From NCBI GenBank assembly GCA_030272585.1, contig BSYQ01000008.1, positions 186,001-250,000 on the forward strand: DNA of 64,000 bases. Reading direction: 5' to 3'. The notes below the pieces were generated by a model that saw only the letters and a program-made list of their open reading frames with translations, did no database searches and had not been told where the DNA came from. Numbering within the stretch: the first letter of the stretch is position 1; every line of letters begins with the position of its first letter. This document shows positions 13,663 through 25,051 of this stretch, one piece after another. The stretch is from Bryopsis sp. KO-2023 (taxonomy: Eukaryota > Chlorophyta > Ulvophyceae > Bryopsidales > Bryopsidaceae). The position numbers and the translations under genes are program-made.

Positions 13663-15566
13663 TATTGTTAGCGCAGTTGGACTAGATGGAGAAAGGGACT
13701 GGGAGGATTGTTCTTTTTGGAGGGGGTGTTTGTAACGTTGTGTTTTGTCTTGGGAATGTTTTTCAGATGGTAGTGATTCGGGTGTAGTTTGGATGGATAT
13801 AGGGGGAGTGTGGTTTTTTGTGTGGGTGGAGATGATGGTCGGTATTACCGGTACGCGGTCGGATGGATTGATGTTTCATATCTTGTAATTCACGAAAAAC
13901 TATGATGCAAGTTTTGAGGAAAATCTTATGTTTGTTGAATTTACATTCTTACGAGTAAAAAGTATGACCCCTGATCCAACCGAAGTCCCTTCAAGTGTGG
14001 GGAAAGCAGACAACCTGCTTGCTTCAGTAACAGGAGTGGAGTACCACGAAACAGCTGTTGCATGCTTTCAAAAGATATTGGCTTTCTTGACACAATGATT
14101 GTCCAAGACATTCCAACGAGCAACCCCCCCCATCCAAACACCACAGCCTGAAATTCAAAGATTGTAAGAAACCTGAGCGGGTCCACAACAGCATCAAGCC
14201 AAGCACTCCTTAAATATCAAATGAATCGAACATGAATTCATAGCAATCGCCTCCGTAGACAAAAACGGAGGACATGGGGTGGGGGGAAGCTGTTTGGGGG
14301 AGGGCACAGCAAGAATAATGAATTTAGGCCACCCCATTCCCTTTCCTCCGCTTCCCCACCCCCCCAACCAGCAATGATCCATTCCAACCTTCACTAGAAA
14401 TGTTTTTTCCTCATATTTTTTGAAAGACGACAAAAACATGAAAATCACACACAAGCCCGAAGAGGAGCTTCTATTCATGAAAATATAAAAAAAAATCAAG
14501 TGGTCGCAGATTTTTAAACCCTCACACAAAACACGAATAAAATTGTATAAAAAGAAATCAAAAACAAAACAACAGTAGCAAAGCAAAAAGAAAAAAAACG
14601 CAACAAAAACGATGCCATTGTTTTTGGTTTTCTTTTCTTTTCTTTTTTTTCAATTTTCACGACCCGTAACATACTCCCTATTTTTTTACCCCGCTTTTTT
14701 TTCTTTTTTCTTTTTTTCCTTAATGGAGTCCACCCGATTTATACAGAGCAGGGGTTTCCTTCTCACTTTTTTTTTTCTCTCTTTTTGGTTCATCCTTCTA
14801 CACACGCAATCACAATCACATAACTTTTCAATGGAAAATGCAATTTTCATCCTGCAATACAGATTCTCTGTGTGCACATATCACCCCACGAAAGGGCGCA
14901 GAAATATCTATGCAGAAGCTAACAAGCAATCAGAAACCCCCAAGAAACCCCCCCTTCTTTTTATGGGTAAAAGGATTACATCGCAAGGAAGGATTATCTG
15001 TGGTGTGGCTCTGGGGTATCCCTTCCTCCCCCCCCCCTCCCTTCCCCGCAAAATAAACAAAAAAAACCCTGCAAAAAAGGTGTTTTTTCTTGTCAAATCC
15101 ATTCCTTCAAAGTGTTTCCCGAGTGTCGTTGCAGTACCCAATTTACACTCTACTCCTCTTTTGTTTTTTTTCCTTGTCGCTTTTTTTAAATTACGATGAA
15201 TCTTTTTTTTCCATCAACGGGACCACAAAGAGTACATACGGGCTGCAGTGTCACAGCCTCCTTTATTAGTACTCAAATCAACCCCCCATACTTAATGATT
15301 CCAATTCTCCATCTTCTTTTCTTCTTAGCTAGGGAAATAAACCTCTCTGGTCACTTTGATTTACTTGCTCCACGACGATGCATCACAGCCCTGTAGCACA
15401 TATAATTCAGCTGGATGAATATAAAACGCCACCACTTGCACTCAGTGCAATCCACCAATGAATTTACTCATGCAAGTTTTGTGCGCTATTAGACTAGAAA
15501 AAGTAAAAAAGATGTCTGAAGTGCAGTTTCTGTGCCAGCCCCCATGCAACTCGTTTGAAAAAAGGA
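13663..15566. other. Intergenic, homopolymer-rich
   Basis: No gene can be supported. The 3' flanks of two convergent genes lie here. The plus strand at 14,612-15,200 is so T-rich that it stays open for 195 codons (Phe-rich), which is a composition artefact. No repeats other than homopolymer runs were noticed. Confidence 0.45.
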
Positions 15567-18090
15567 TCAGTAACAGGATGATAATTGCTGGTGATGCACT
15601 GGGTGCCTTTTTAACAAGAAAAAAATGACAATCAGGAAGGGATTGGGGTGAAATCGATCCGTACCTGGAAGTGACGGACTGTCCAGTTTTTCTTTTGATC
15701 GTGAGTGTCGAGGTCAATGTTCGTGCATCCTCCGACAAATCGATGTCCATAATGCTGATGCCAGTCAAAGGCTCACCCCATTGATTGCTAAAAAAAAGGA
15801 AAAGAAAAAGAGAAATTGAGTACGTAGTGAAACAAATCAGTTGCTATTGGGGCTTACAGGAACAGCCTGCGTAGATTCTTCTACAAATTAAACTGTAACT
15901 TCAAGCTGTGCTACGCGTATGGCTATTTGGTTTTGGGGGTGGAGGTGGGGAGGGAGATCATACAAAAACTAAAAATAGATTTCACCGGAGTGCTTGATAT
16001 AGTCTGTGGATCACGGATTTTAGAAAGCATGGGCAATCGTTCTCATTCCTGAGCAACAACGAAAAAATTTAAAGGAGAAAGGAGAAATCAAAACTATTTT
16101 GATGCAACTCACTATTGCCGGAGCCCGGTCTTTGTGGGAACAAGTGCAATCCTGGAAAGCCCTTTCCTCCTGTCCCTCCGGCCTTGAAGCCTTCCTTCTC
16201 GACCAAAAAAGGACTCTTGTGGGGCTGACAAGCCAAAGAACTTGGGAATAACGTACACTCTGTCATCGTACACCTTGATCTCTGTTTGCGTGGCGTACAT
16301 GACAGCACGTTTCACCAGCCAAGGAAGCTGCACTATATCCATGGCTGGCTCCCGGCTGTCGCTCAATTCGGGGTCAAGCTCCCAAGTGCCATTCATTTTC
16401 TTCAACTCCTCAACAGTCTTAACCTCATCCCCAACCTCGTCCTTTCTAGGGACCCACCCAATGCCCGGGGTGAAAGGGTCATCGCCGTCAGGCACCGGTA
16501 TATCTGTAGCTAAACTCTCAGTGAACTTCCTCGCAATGTTATGGATACCAGAGGAAATCTTCCGACCGACATAACTCACCCCAGAATAGAGACTGGAGGT
16601 GGTGGATTGCTTTCGTTTGACGGCCTGGGGGGAGTCCACCTTAGGTTGCGCTATTGCGGCTTCCTTGGCTTCCATGTTTTTTAGTTCTGTCTGAGATTGG
16701 GGCAGCACATCGACCGCTGTTTCACCGTAACCTCCCGTTCGACCAGGGCTTTCCAGAGACTTTGCTTTTGGCCAGGATGGGGCCCTTGAGTCTAATTCCT
16801 CTGGCAATGTGGTTTTGCTCTTCGGGGTCCATGTTCCTGCAGACCTGAAACCCAGGGCAATACATATTCAAGAAAGGTCAATCAACAATGGAAAAATACC
16901 AGTGGAAACAGCAATGTACAAAAGAGAGGACACTGTTGAGTTTCTGCAAAAAATTGGTATATTTTTAGAATACATCCAAGTCCCTGATGTTAAAAAAGCG
17001 ACAATGAGAGACTGCATTTTCCAAAAGGGAAAATTTCACGCACCTTCCTTTACCCCCGAAGATATGTTTTTCGTGAGACAATGCCCTGATGTCCAGCTTT
17101 GAAACGGGGGTCTTTTTCCCAGATTCGCCCATGTGCCTATCGAACGCATCTGTCAAATCCATCCAAGAAAGGTCCGACCTCGCACTCACACACGATGGGC
17201 TCAATTTCCTGTCGACGCATGCACTGATATCTAAAGTTTTGATTTCTGGAATCGATGGAATCCCTTTTGAAGCCTTAGAGCCTTTCGACATGCTGTCGTC
17301 TTGCCCCCAGCCATCGAGGGACTCCACCTTAGGGCTGGATGGCCACCAATTGAACAAGCTTGGGTATCCATTGGAGTTCCCCAATTTAGCCTCTGAGCTG
17401 AAGTTCTTGGGAGGCGGAGCTGGGGATGGCTTGCAGCAACCCCCCCAGGCTGAAAATGAACACATGCTCTCGGAGGAATCTTTTCTGAAGGTGGTTGCAG
17501 GGGTCGATACAGGCAGTTCGATGTCCCTGGTCATTTCCTGAGGCTCTTGTCTTCCCATGGTCACGGGGATATTGACTTCGTAAATGGGAGGCTTCCCAGG
17601 CTTGGAACCGATGGGGTGTGCGAGGTCCAATGACAATGGGTATTCAATCACTTTGCTGCCAGTCCCTCGAGGGGTGGGCACTTCCAGTGTGATTTTCGCA
17701 GATATGGTGTTTGCCGGGACAGCTATCTCGGGGCCGGGGACTACCTGATATAATTCAAAAGAAAAGAGATAAACGGTGGGGATTTTTGACCACCAGCTAT
17801 GGCTGAAAATCCATAAATTGAAATCTACACAGATCTCGAAAAAAAAAAAGACCCAGTGCAATTACCTCTCTGTCAGAATCGATGGGATTTCCGAAGGAAT
17901 CCACCCCTTGAGAGCTGGACCCGACTGTACTGCTGGAAGAACCCCTCTCGTGGCCAGGGTCTGGTTCAAAATCTCTTTCATCGGCGGCTGAGTTTTCTTC
18001 CTCGCCCATGGAAAGTTCATCTGCAATCTGCTGTAGAGTCTCATTAGCAGAGTAAAAATCCTCTCTGTGGCGGAGCGAGAGGACCGACAT
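15567..18090 (-). CDS. Protein with C-terminal lipocalin-like domain
   Basis: Five exons splice in frame from ATG 18090 to the stop at 15567: 17866-18090, 17044-17744, 16113-16844, 15665-15787 and 15567-15606, giving 606 residues. Residues 1-75 are acidic and Ser-rich. The second exon encodes a long Ser/Pro-rich region with a Cys-Cys patch (WGGCCKPSPAPPP). The third has a stretch resembling the start of a lipocalin or fatty-acid-binding barrel: NGTWELDPELSDSREP, then LPWLVKRAVMYATQTEIKVY. The fourth continues beta-like (GISIMDIDLSEDARTLTSTL). The lipocalin assignment rests on the G-x-W start and alternating pattern only. The last exon, 12 codons after an AAG acceptor, is the least certain part; a read-through into the intron ends later. 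Confidence 0.75.
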
Positions 18091-19453
18091 GATCCTCAGT
18101 TCTTCTTCTGTTTCTTGTTCCTTTTTCTTTATCGAGTTGGAGTTCTCCGAAACTCGATTTCAATATTTTCTGAAACTCAGTGCAGATTCTTGCAGATGCT
18201 CTTTCCTCCCTTTTCTTGGGTTTATTGGTTGGGACTGATGTGACTGTTCCCTGCAGGTACCAAAACGAAGGGTGAACATCTGGCCGACAACGGGAAATAG
18301 TGAATTGGCGCCAACAGGAAAACCTCTCGAATCCGGGTGCTGCGGATTTGAGATCGCCGATGCAGTGTCATCGATAGATACTCCGGTCAAGGCAACGAGG
18401 AGCAGAGAGTTCAATCTACACTATCTTCAAGATACCCTAAGTTAGGGTCCTCCACTTCTATATCGATCAATTCTTACAGCTTCGCGCCGCCTTTTCCGCC
18501 GAATCAGAGGCCTCGATCTAAAAGGAATGAGCATGTGGACCTCACCAGTTCAACGAGTCACAAACTCCGCCTAAACGAGCCAGCACGCTCCACAAGTCCC
18601 GCTTCCACTTGTCTTTCGGAGACCTGCAAAGCTCGATCCTTGGATTCAATCCTCCAGTCCAACAGACTGGCGATGTCTCCAGTTTCTCGCTGGCCCGCCA
18701 AACCAACCCAAACCGCCAGTGAAGCAAAGAGGGCTTTAGGACAGGGTTGGCCCATCCAAGGTCACATCAGTCTTGTGGGGAATACATCGGGTACCTCGAT
18801 TTGTTTTTTTTTGGACGGAGCAATATGGGCATGTCACATCGGAATGAACAAAGTATGCTCGCAGGTGAGAGTGAGCTAGGGGGGCGGCGTAACGAAGGCG
18901 GTGAGGAGAGGGGGAGAATTGGAAAAGAAATGGAACGTGGAGTCCGCTTTCATTTCAGCGTCCGACGTCGTCGTCGGCAAGGTCCAACCTGCTCTGAGTG
19001 CGCCCAAAAGGGGTGTGGAGGATGCCTGGGCAATTGTTACAAGATCAACGTCTGTGAAACGCGCGTTGTGAAAACGCTTCCGATGAGGGAAGTAGCAGTT
19101 CTTGTCACGCAGTAATTCGGCAAGAACACAGCCGCCTCGCGCACTCCAGTGCATTCTTTTCGCACTCCTCCACCCGCCAGTATGCAGCGTTCAGCTTCTG
19201 GCAAACCGACACAATGAGCGGTGCTCGACCACTGAATCTGGTTCGCGGATCGGACACAACTCACATACACTGGTTTTCGTTTAAGACCAACAAACTGCAA
19301 CTGCGGTGGCCAGTTGATTTTCCCACCACTGGGCTGCGGACAATGCTAGTGTGAAACTGCGAGGAAATGTGAGGGCCGTACAGGTGGTCCATTGGTACAC
19401 CTACTTTGAAGACTGCAATCGAATTCGACTCCATTCTTACTTTGGCTGAAACT
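18091..19453. other. Spacer between divergent genes
   Basis: No gene can be supported. The interval lies between the start of the lipocalin-like gene (minus) and the secreted-protein gene (plus). Overlapping frames at 18,535-19,154 on both strands have no splice signals. A small palindrome, ACCCTAAGTTAGGGT, lies near 18,433. Confidence 0.4.
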
Positions 19454-21061
19454 ATGCAATTCGCAAGCTTGATAATCGCGTGTTCGCTGTTAGTGAGTCC
19501 CGTCCTCACAGGTGGGAGAAACGCCAGTCTTTCGGAAACACAGCGACGGTGCACGTATCACTCAAGGAGGCTGATAGTTTTTGTTGTTCTGGTTGGCAAG
19601 GCAGAGACCTGAAACAGACGTCTTGTACCGCTTTCGGTTCCATCGACTTGCTTAAACAACCGTTACGATGCACCGGAGACCCAGTGGCAAGGTGTAAGGT
19701 AAGCTGGTATTGGTATGTAGGCTTGGGTTCTGTGGGCTGCAAAGAAATTAAGGGTTTTATGATTTGTTTTCCAACTTCAGTCCCACGAAAAGGCTGAACT
19801 CCGTCTCAGAGCCGCCTTCGTGAGAATAAACAAACAGGAGCTTTGCTCTGAGTTTACCAGATTCTCAGTTGCCAGAGAAGTCGCTGAAGCGCTCGCGGAG
19901 GTCTACACCGAGGCCCTTTCCAAGGTATGTACAACTGAGAAACGCGCGCGAGTCGGTGGGGTGGGAACGGGGCACTGAAAAGGTAGGGATATATTGTTAC
20001 AGCCTACCCGTAGTGCCAAATTCCCTGTGGATATCCCGGCCTGAAAAGCCGTACAACACAAGACCTCACCCCGTTGAGGTACTTGCGTCTTGCCTTGCAG
20101 AGTGGCCGGCAGACGTTTCTGGCATTCAAGTTCGACACCGATGACGTCTTGATTTCCCTTGCAGGTGGACTGCAATGGCAACGGTTTCTGTGGTTACACC
20201 GTCTCACAAGAAGACTCGTTCTCTTCAGCGTACATTGATATTTTTTCTCGTGCTGTCCTCGACGACGGGCCGTTCTTCGTGCCGTGTGAGGCCGATCTGA
20301 AGGTGGTACGCTTTGCTAAAGCTGCCGAGGATGCTAGGTCCGTCGCGTGCAGGTCTGCTTCTGATCGCGGGCGTGCTTTCAGTTCAGCCTTTGTGTCGTC
20401 AGCGACAACAGCTATCGTGCAGGCGTTGTTTCAGGCCACTGCCGGAACGTGCAACAGTAAGTTGTTCGATGGGTGCAATGGTTTTGTTGGGCTCTCGTTG
20501 CAGTTATGAGGTTTATCAGTCACATGCAACGCTTTGGGTGGCTGATGTGGCACAGGAATGGTTTTGTCTCATGATTGCATGTTCTGGGCATGGATTTATC
20601 CAGATCGATGCAGTTTGGGAAATTCAACAAGTCAGCTAAGGTCATGGATCTTTAAGGCCACATGCCCATGACTTTTGCAACAAGATGGCAAGACCTATAG
20701 AATGTGTATTACATATTCATCCACACGAACTTCCATCGCATCGATTAAATTCTGAGAAAATATGTTTTTCACTCGAATTGCAGATTCTGAGTCTGGCTCG
20801 AAATGTGACCTGGGATTGGATGATACCCCTCGAATCGTCCTTCAAGGCGGATCCCCTGTCAGCGGGACAACTTCTGGCAGTGGCCTCGTACTTCATGGCC
20901 CTAGGGCTCAGCCCGACCCATTCAAAACTCCTTCATCCTCAGGGGGTGTAATACTTCAGAACCCATCTGGGAGCGGTACAACCGGTGGCCAAATCTTCGT
21001 CCAGGTTGCGCCTTGCTCGATAGTCACTTATCTCGACTGCTGCAGAAACCAACTCAAGTAG
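19454..21061 (+). CDS. Small secreted cysteine-containing protein
   Basis: Five exons close in frame: 19454-19492, 19618-19698, 19781-19924, 20165-20456 and 20784-21061, for 277 residues. The first exon has only 13 codons and supplies most of a signal peptide (MQFASLIIACSLL), completed by TSCTA from exon 2, with likely cleavage after Ala 18. The mature part has scattered cysteines, a helical segment (EVAEALAEVYTEAL), a central GNGFCGYTVSQ region followed by Ala/Ser-rich helices, and a Gly/Ser-rich tail. No family is recognised. A donor-like AG/GTTG near 21,004 means the true 3' end could be further on. Confidence 0.68.
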
Positions 21062-22189
21062 GTTCAACGCACATAAGCAATGTACGCAATCAGAAAGATT
21101 TACAGCTCCTGTGTGCCAGGATTACAGTATGGTGAATGAGTTGGATGAGGCTCTCGGCTTTGATGTGTTAGAGTTTTTGTTTTTGAATGTTTTTGAATGC
21201 TAAGTCGTTTCTGGTTGAGTAGGGTCTGGCTTTATTGTTTTGTTTTGAACAGCTGATTGGTTTTGCAGGTGTGGTGGTCCTCTCAAATTGAAGCGATCTC
21301 CTCCTTTTGCCCCTTTTGCATTTCCCTTCGTTGGATCAAGTAAAGATTTATTGTTTGTAAACGGATCACTGCGACCAACGTGCTTGTGCCCATGAAAAAA
21401 GCCTCTCTGCTTTTTTCTCTGAAACGATATATTTCTGCTGTCATTAAAACGTACTTCATAGAGAATGCCAGGGGAAACTTTATTCCGGAACTGTTTTGGC
21501 CTCATTGCGCTCCATATTTCATTTCCTTAATTAGACTGCACCAAATCATGTGTACATTTAGGTAAGAAATGTGATTATGTGTTAGAGAGTTTTGTGTTCT
21601 GTGTTAGTGTGTTTTTATTAATTTAAATGAGCTCACCATATTGCTGTGGGGTATCTCTGGGAGCATATTTCTTGTCGTGAGCTCTTGTAGATGGAAGAGC
21701 AAAACACTGTAGCTCAAGTTGTCGATGTTTATTTTTCGACTATTCTTTTGAGTGGGGCTGGTTAGAAAAGCCATTGTGTGGAGCTGTTCCCACAGTTAAT
21801 ACAATTTTTTTTCAGTTTTTCTGATTGTTGGACTAGTTTAGGTTTTCCTCAACTTTTTTTTTTCAACTTTTTTTCGCTGCCGTGGATGGTGTTTTCATTG
21901 TTGGTGTAGTCTGTGTAAATACTTCTTGGATTCTTGACAATCTCTATAAGATTGACAATGTTGGTACTTCAACTGGTGGTGGAAAAATGGAGACAGAATC
22001 TCATATCAGTTGAGCAGGGTTGGATTATGAGGTCTTTCCAGAGTGTCTCCAATACTCCAATTTCCAACAGATGTCCATCCTGTTATCAGCCTTTTCCAAT
22101 CCTTGTGCCATAACAAAAAGTCAGCACCACCACCACCTCCATCACAGGAATCTTCCAAGTCAACCACAAGTGTATTTCTCTTTGCTTTT
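21062..22189. other. Intergenic, T-rich
   Basis: No gene can be supported between the convergent secreted-protein and RPLP0 genes. Short frames here are rich in Phe/Leu from T runs. Confidence 0.45.
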
Positions 22190-24755
22190 TTAACCAAACA
22201 AGTCGAACATTCCACCCTCCTCTTCGGACTCCTCCTCCTCTTCCTCTTCCGCAGCAGCGGGGGCATCGGCTGCAGCAGCAGGAGCATCGGCAGGGGCTGC
22301 AGCTGCCATGAAGGCTTCGGGGTTCTCCAACATTTCCCTGATCTGAAGGATTCAAAGAACAATGGCAAGGTTTTCAATCTGTCCCTGATCTCTCCAACTA
22401 ATTGATTTTCCACCAAATTAAGAATCCCCCCCCCCAAAAAAAAACAGAAACCTAAACATATCAATTCTTTCTTGGGGAGTGTAGATGAATCCAATTCCAT
22501 ATTCACCCCCCCAAAAAAAAATAAAATAATAATAATGGAAAAACATAACTATTATATCTATATAATGCAACATTAATCACAGATGCTGAGTAGGGAAAGC
22601 AAGTTGGTACGGACCTTGTCCGCTTGAGGGAATGAGTATTCGGTTCCGAGAGCCACAGACAAGACATTCTTGAAACCGTTGATAACGGAGTGAGGAATGG
22701 ATGGCAATGTGGGGTAGCCGGCTTGAAGAGAAAGAGCAGCAACATTGCTGATAGCAGCCAGTGCTTTTCCCATCAAATCGTCCTCCGTGATGTCCAAAAC
22801 CTCAGGGTCATACATAGTTCCGCTCTCGTACACCTGCAAAATTCAGTCGAGTGCCGTTTGAACCACAGATTCTGTAGAACCTGATTTCTGTTGCTGGTAT
22901 TCTTACTATTTCAAACAATACATATTTAACATGCTTTTCATCTGAATTGGGAGCATTCAAGGAAGACTAGGACCAGCTGTGACTGGATCAATACTTAACC
23001 CAATTTTACTTTTACGCCTGGTGTTATGCACAACAGACAGAGAAATATGAAAAGCGTACCTTCTGGATGACCAAACCATATTCGAATGGCTTGATTCCGA
23101 GCTTCGACAACAGAGTTGCTTCGGAACCTCCAACCTTGTCACCCTCTGAAACGAGATTCACGTCCGTCACAATTTCGATGGTTCCCTTGTTAATCTTGGT
23201 GGCAATACCCAAAGCCTAGAAAACAAAAGCCAAACCATTTCAGAAAAACAACAAATACACAAGCATACACATCACCAATGACACTTCTCAACAAAACAAT
23301 TCTCTGGTTTACCCCTGGGGATATAATGGAAACACCCCCAAGATGTGGGGAAACACCAAGACACATATTTTCAAACCCCCAATTTTCCCTCTCAAACGAT
23401 GCAGCTCAGCCACCAAAATCACACAAGAGATAATTCTCCACCTAGATTGTTGGAAAGGATACCAGTTCGCATTCATTCACTCATTCTTTCATCCTCCCCC
23501 TCGACCCCCCCTTCCTTTTTTTTTCTGTCCATTTACCTGGAAAAAAGAGGTCTGGGACGGATCCATTCCAGTACCACCAGCAGGGACGACGACATCCTTA
23601 GGAGCAAGCGCTCCGACACGAGCTGGAGCCCCGACCTTGTACTTGCCAATTTCTTCCTTAACATCAGCAAGCTCTCCTTTGGTGAACACAATTCCCACAT
23701 TTCCTTGGAGGGACTCCAAAATGGCGCTCCAGTCGTCGTTGCCAGATTGCTCGCAGTACAGCCTGATGGATCGTTTCATCATGGTGTTCTTCCCCATGAG
23801 GATGGTGCTGTCGGGGCGGAGACCCTAGCCAATTTTTACAAAAAACACAGCTGCTTCAGGAAATTGGGCCAAGTCTGATGCCTGTGCCAGGAGGAACAGA
23901 CGGCCGTATCTTGTAAATTTGGGTAAGTTAAGATTTCACCTGGCTCTATCCATACGGAATATATTGCTGATGCATTGGTTATTAAATAGGAAAAAAGGCA
24001 ACGAACGATCATGAATGAACGATCACTTTTTCGTTCATTCAGGAGAAAAACTCAAATTGATCTGACAAACTGAACGCATTGTTGGTTTCATTTTCCCCCA
24101 GATGCTAGGTAGGTAACAGGTCTTGACAGGCTCAAACCCATTAACAAACCACAACATGCACCAATGCCGACTAATACCATTTTAAACATATTAAAAAAGC
24201 CTCAAGGACCATTACTAAGAACAGTCCGAAACCTTCTCAATCCGATCAGAAAAGTGAAACCACCAACCATGCATTCAGTTCATTTTTAGAGAAAGACCTG
24301 GTTTCCCTTGGAAACATACGAAATAGAATATAAATCAACATCGATATATATAATCAAACTCACCCTCCTGATGTCCATAAATTGCTTGGAGCCCACATTG
24401 TCTGCATGCACGATGAAACACTTGTCGTACTCCTCCAAAAACTCACAGAGCCTGGTGTGGTACTGTGAAAAGAAAACGAAAAAAGATGTCAATTCTCTGT
24501 AGCAACCTTCTCACTCTCCTAATACAACAGAAAACGGATCACAACAAGCGGCCACCCAAGGTGCCCCCCCCCCCCCAATTCAACAATCAAGGTCCGAACT
24601 GGCAGACCGAGAAAGACAAAAGCCATTCCACTCGTTTTTTTTTTCGAACGCGATTCCATCAACGAGCGTCTGCAGATGCCAGGAGACAGAAAGCTGGCCT
24701 TTGCTGTCATTTTCACGAAAAAACCCACCTCCTCCTTTTTCTCCCTCTTCGACAT
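22190..24755 (-). CDS. RPLP0: 60S acidic ribosomal protein P0
   Basis: P0 binds 28S rRNA and carries the P1/P2 dimers of the ribosomal stalk that recruits translational GTPases. Six exons join in frame from ATG 24755: 24729-24755 (nine codons, MSKREKKEE), 24364-24462, 23537-23824, 23060-23215, 22615-22833 and 22190-22342, for 313 residues, the family's usual length. Visible hallmarks are [14 protein letters not shown], the rRNA-binding [13 protein letters not shown], the insert [15 protein letters not shown], and the Ala-rich hinge ending in an acidic run and GGMFDLFG, the P-protein tail. The tiny first exon was placed by homology and its phase-0 donor GTGGGT. The gene diverges from the VKOR gene across a 296-base spacer. 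Confidence 0.98.
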
Positions 24756-25051
24756 ATTTGCTGATTCTTGAGCCCGGGACCAAAACGGTTACTCAGCCGC
24801 CAGGTAAATTTAACCCAAGCTCTCTCAAAAAGGAATGGCGATACCTCCCTCGCTGGCCGATAACTTACGCAAGCCGCCGCTACCGTTTAAATACTCGGTC
24901 ACAACCCCCCCTGGTACGAAATTTCCATTACGAATCCAACGTAAGCCACGCGCGCGTAAATCGCAGATTGGAGCATCGAAACCACCAAGACGTTTCGCGC
25001 CTCTGTTCCGATTTCAAGGGATTTGGAATCTCTGCGTCCAGAACGGTCGAG
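24756..25051. promoter_or_regulatory. Shared spacer of divergent RPLP0 and VKOR-thioredoxin genes
   Basis: These 296 bases separate the two divergent start codons and must contain both core promoters and 5' leaders. The spacer is richer in G and C than the surrounding introns, and no TATA box stands out. The bidirectional role is inferred from the layout only. Confidence 0.5.

Noticed and set aside
14612-15199. A 195-codon Phe-rich frame
   Set aside because: It results from T-rich intergenic DNA; there are no splice signals, domains or start context.
18433-18447. Telomere-like CCCTAA/TTAGGG head-to-head pair
   Set aside because: There is only one unit on each side, which is expected by chance and not a fusion point.
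24001-24060. Short inverted repeat around GAACGATCA/CGTTCATTC
   Set aside because: The arms are short and imperfect, lie within an RPLP0 intron and have no flanking duplication.
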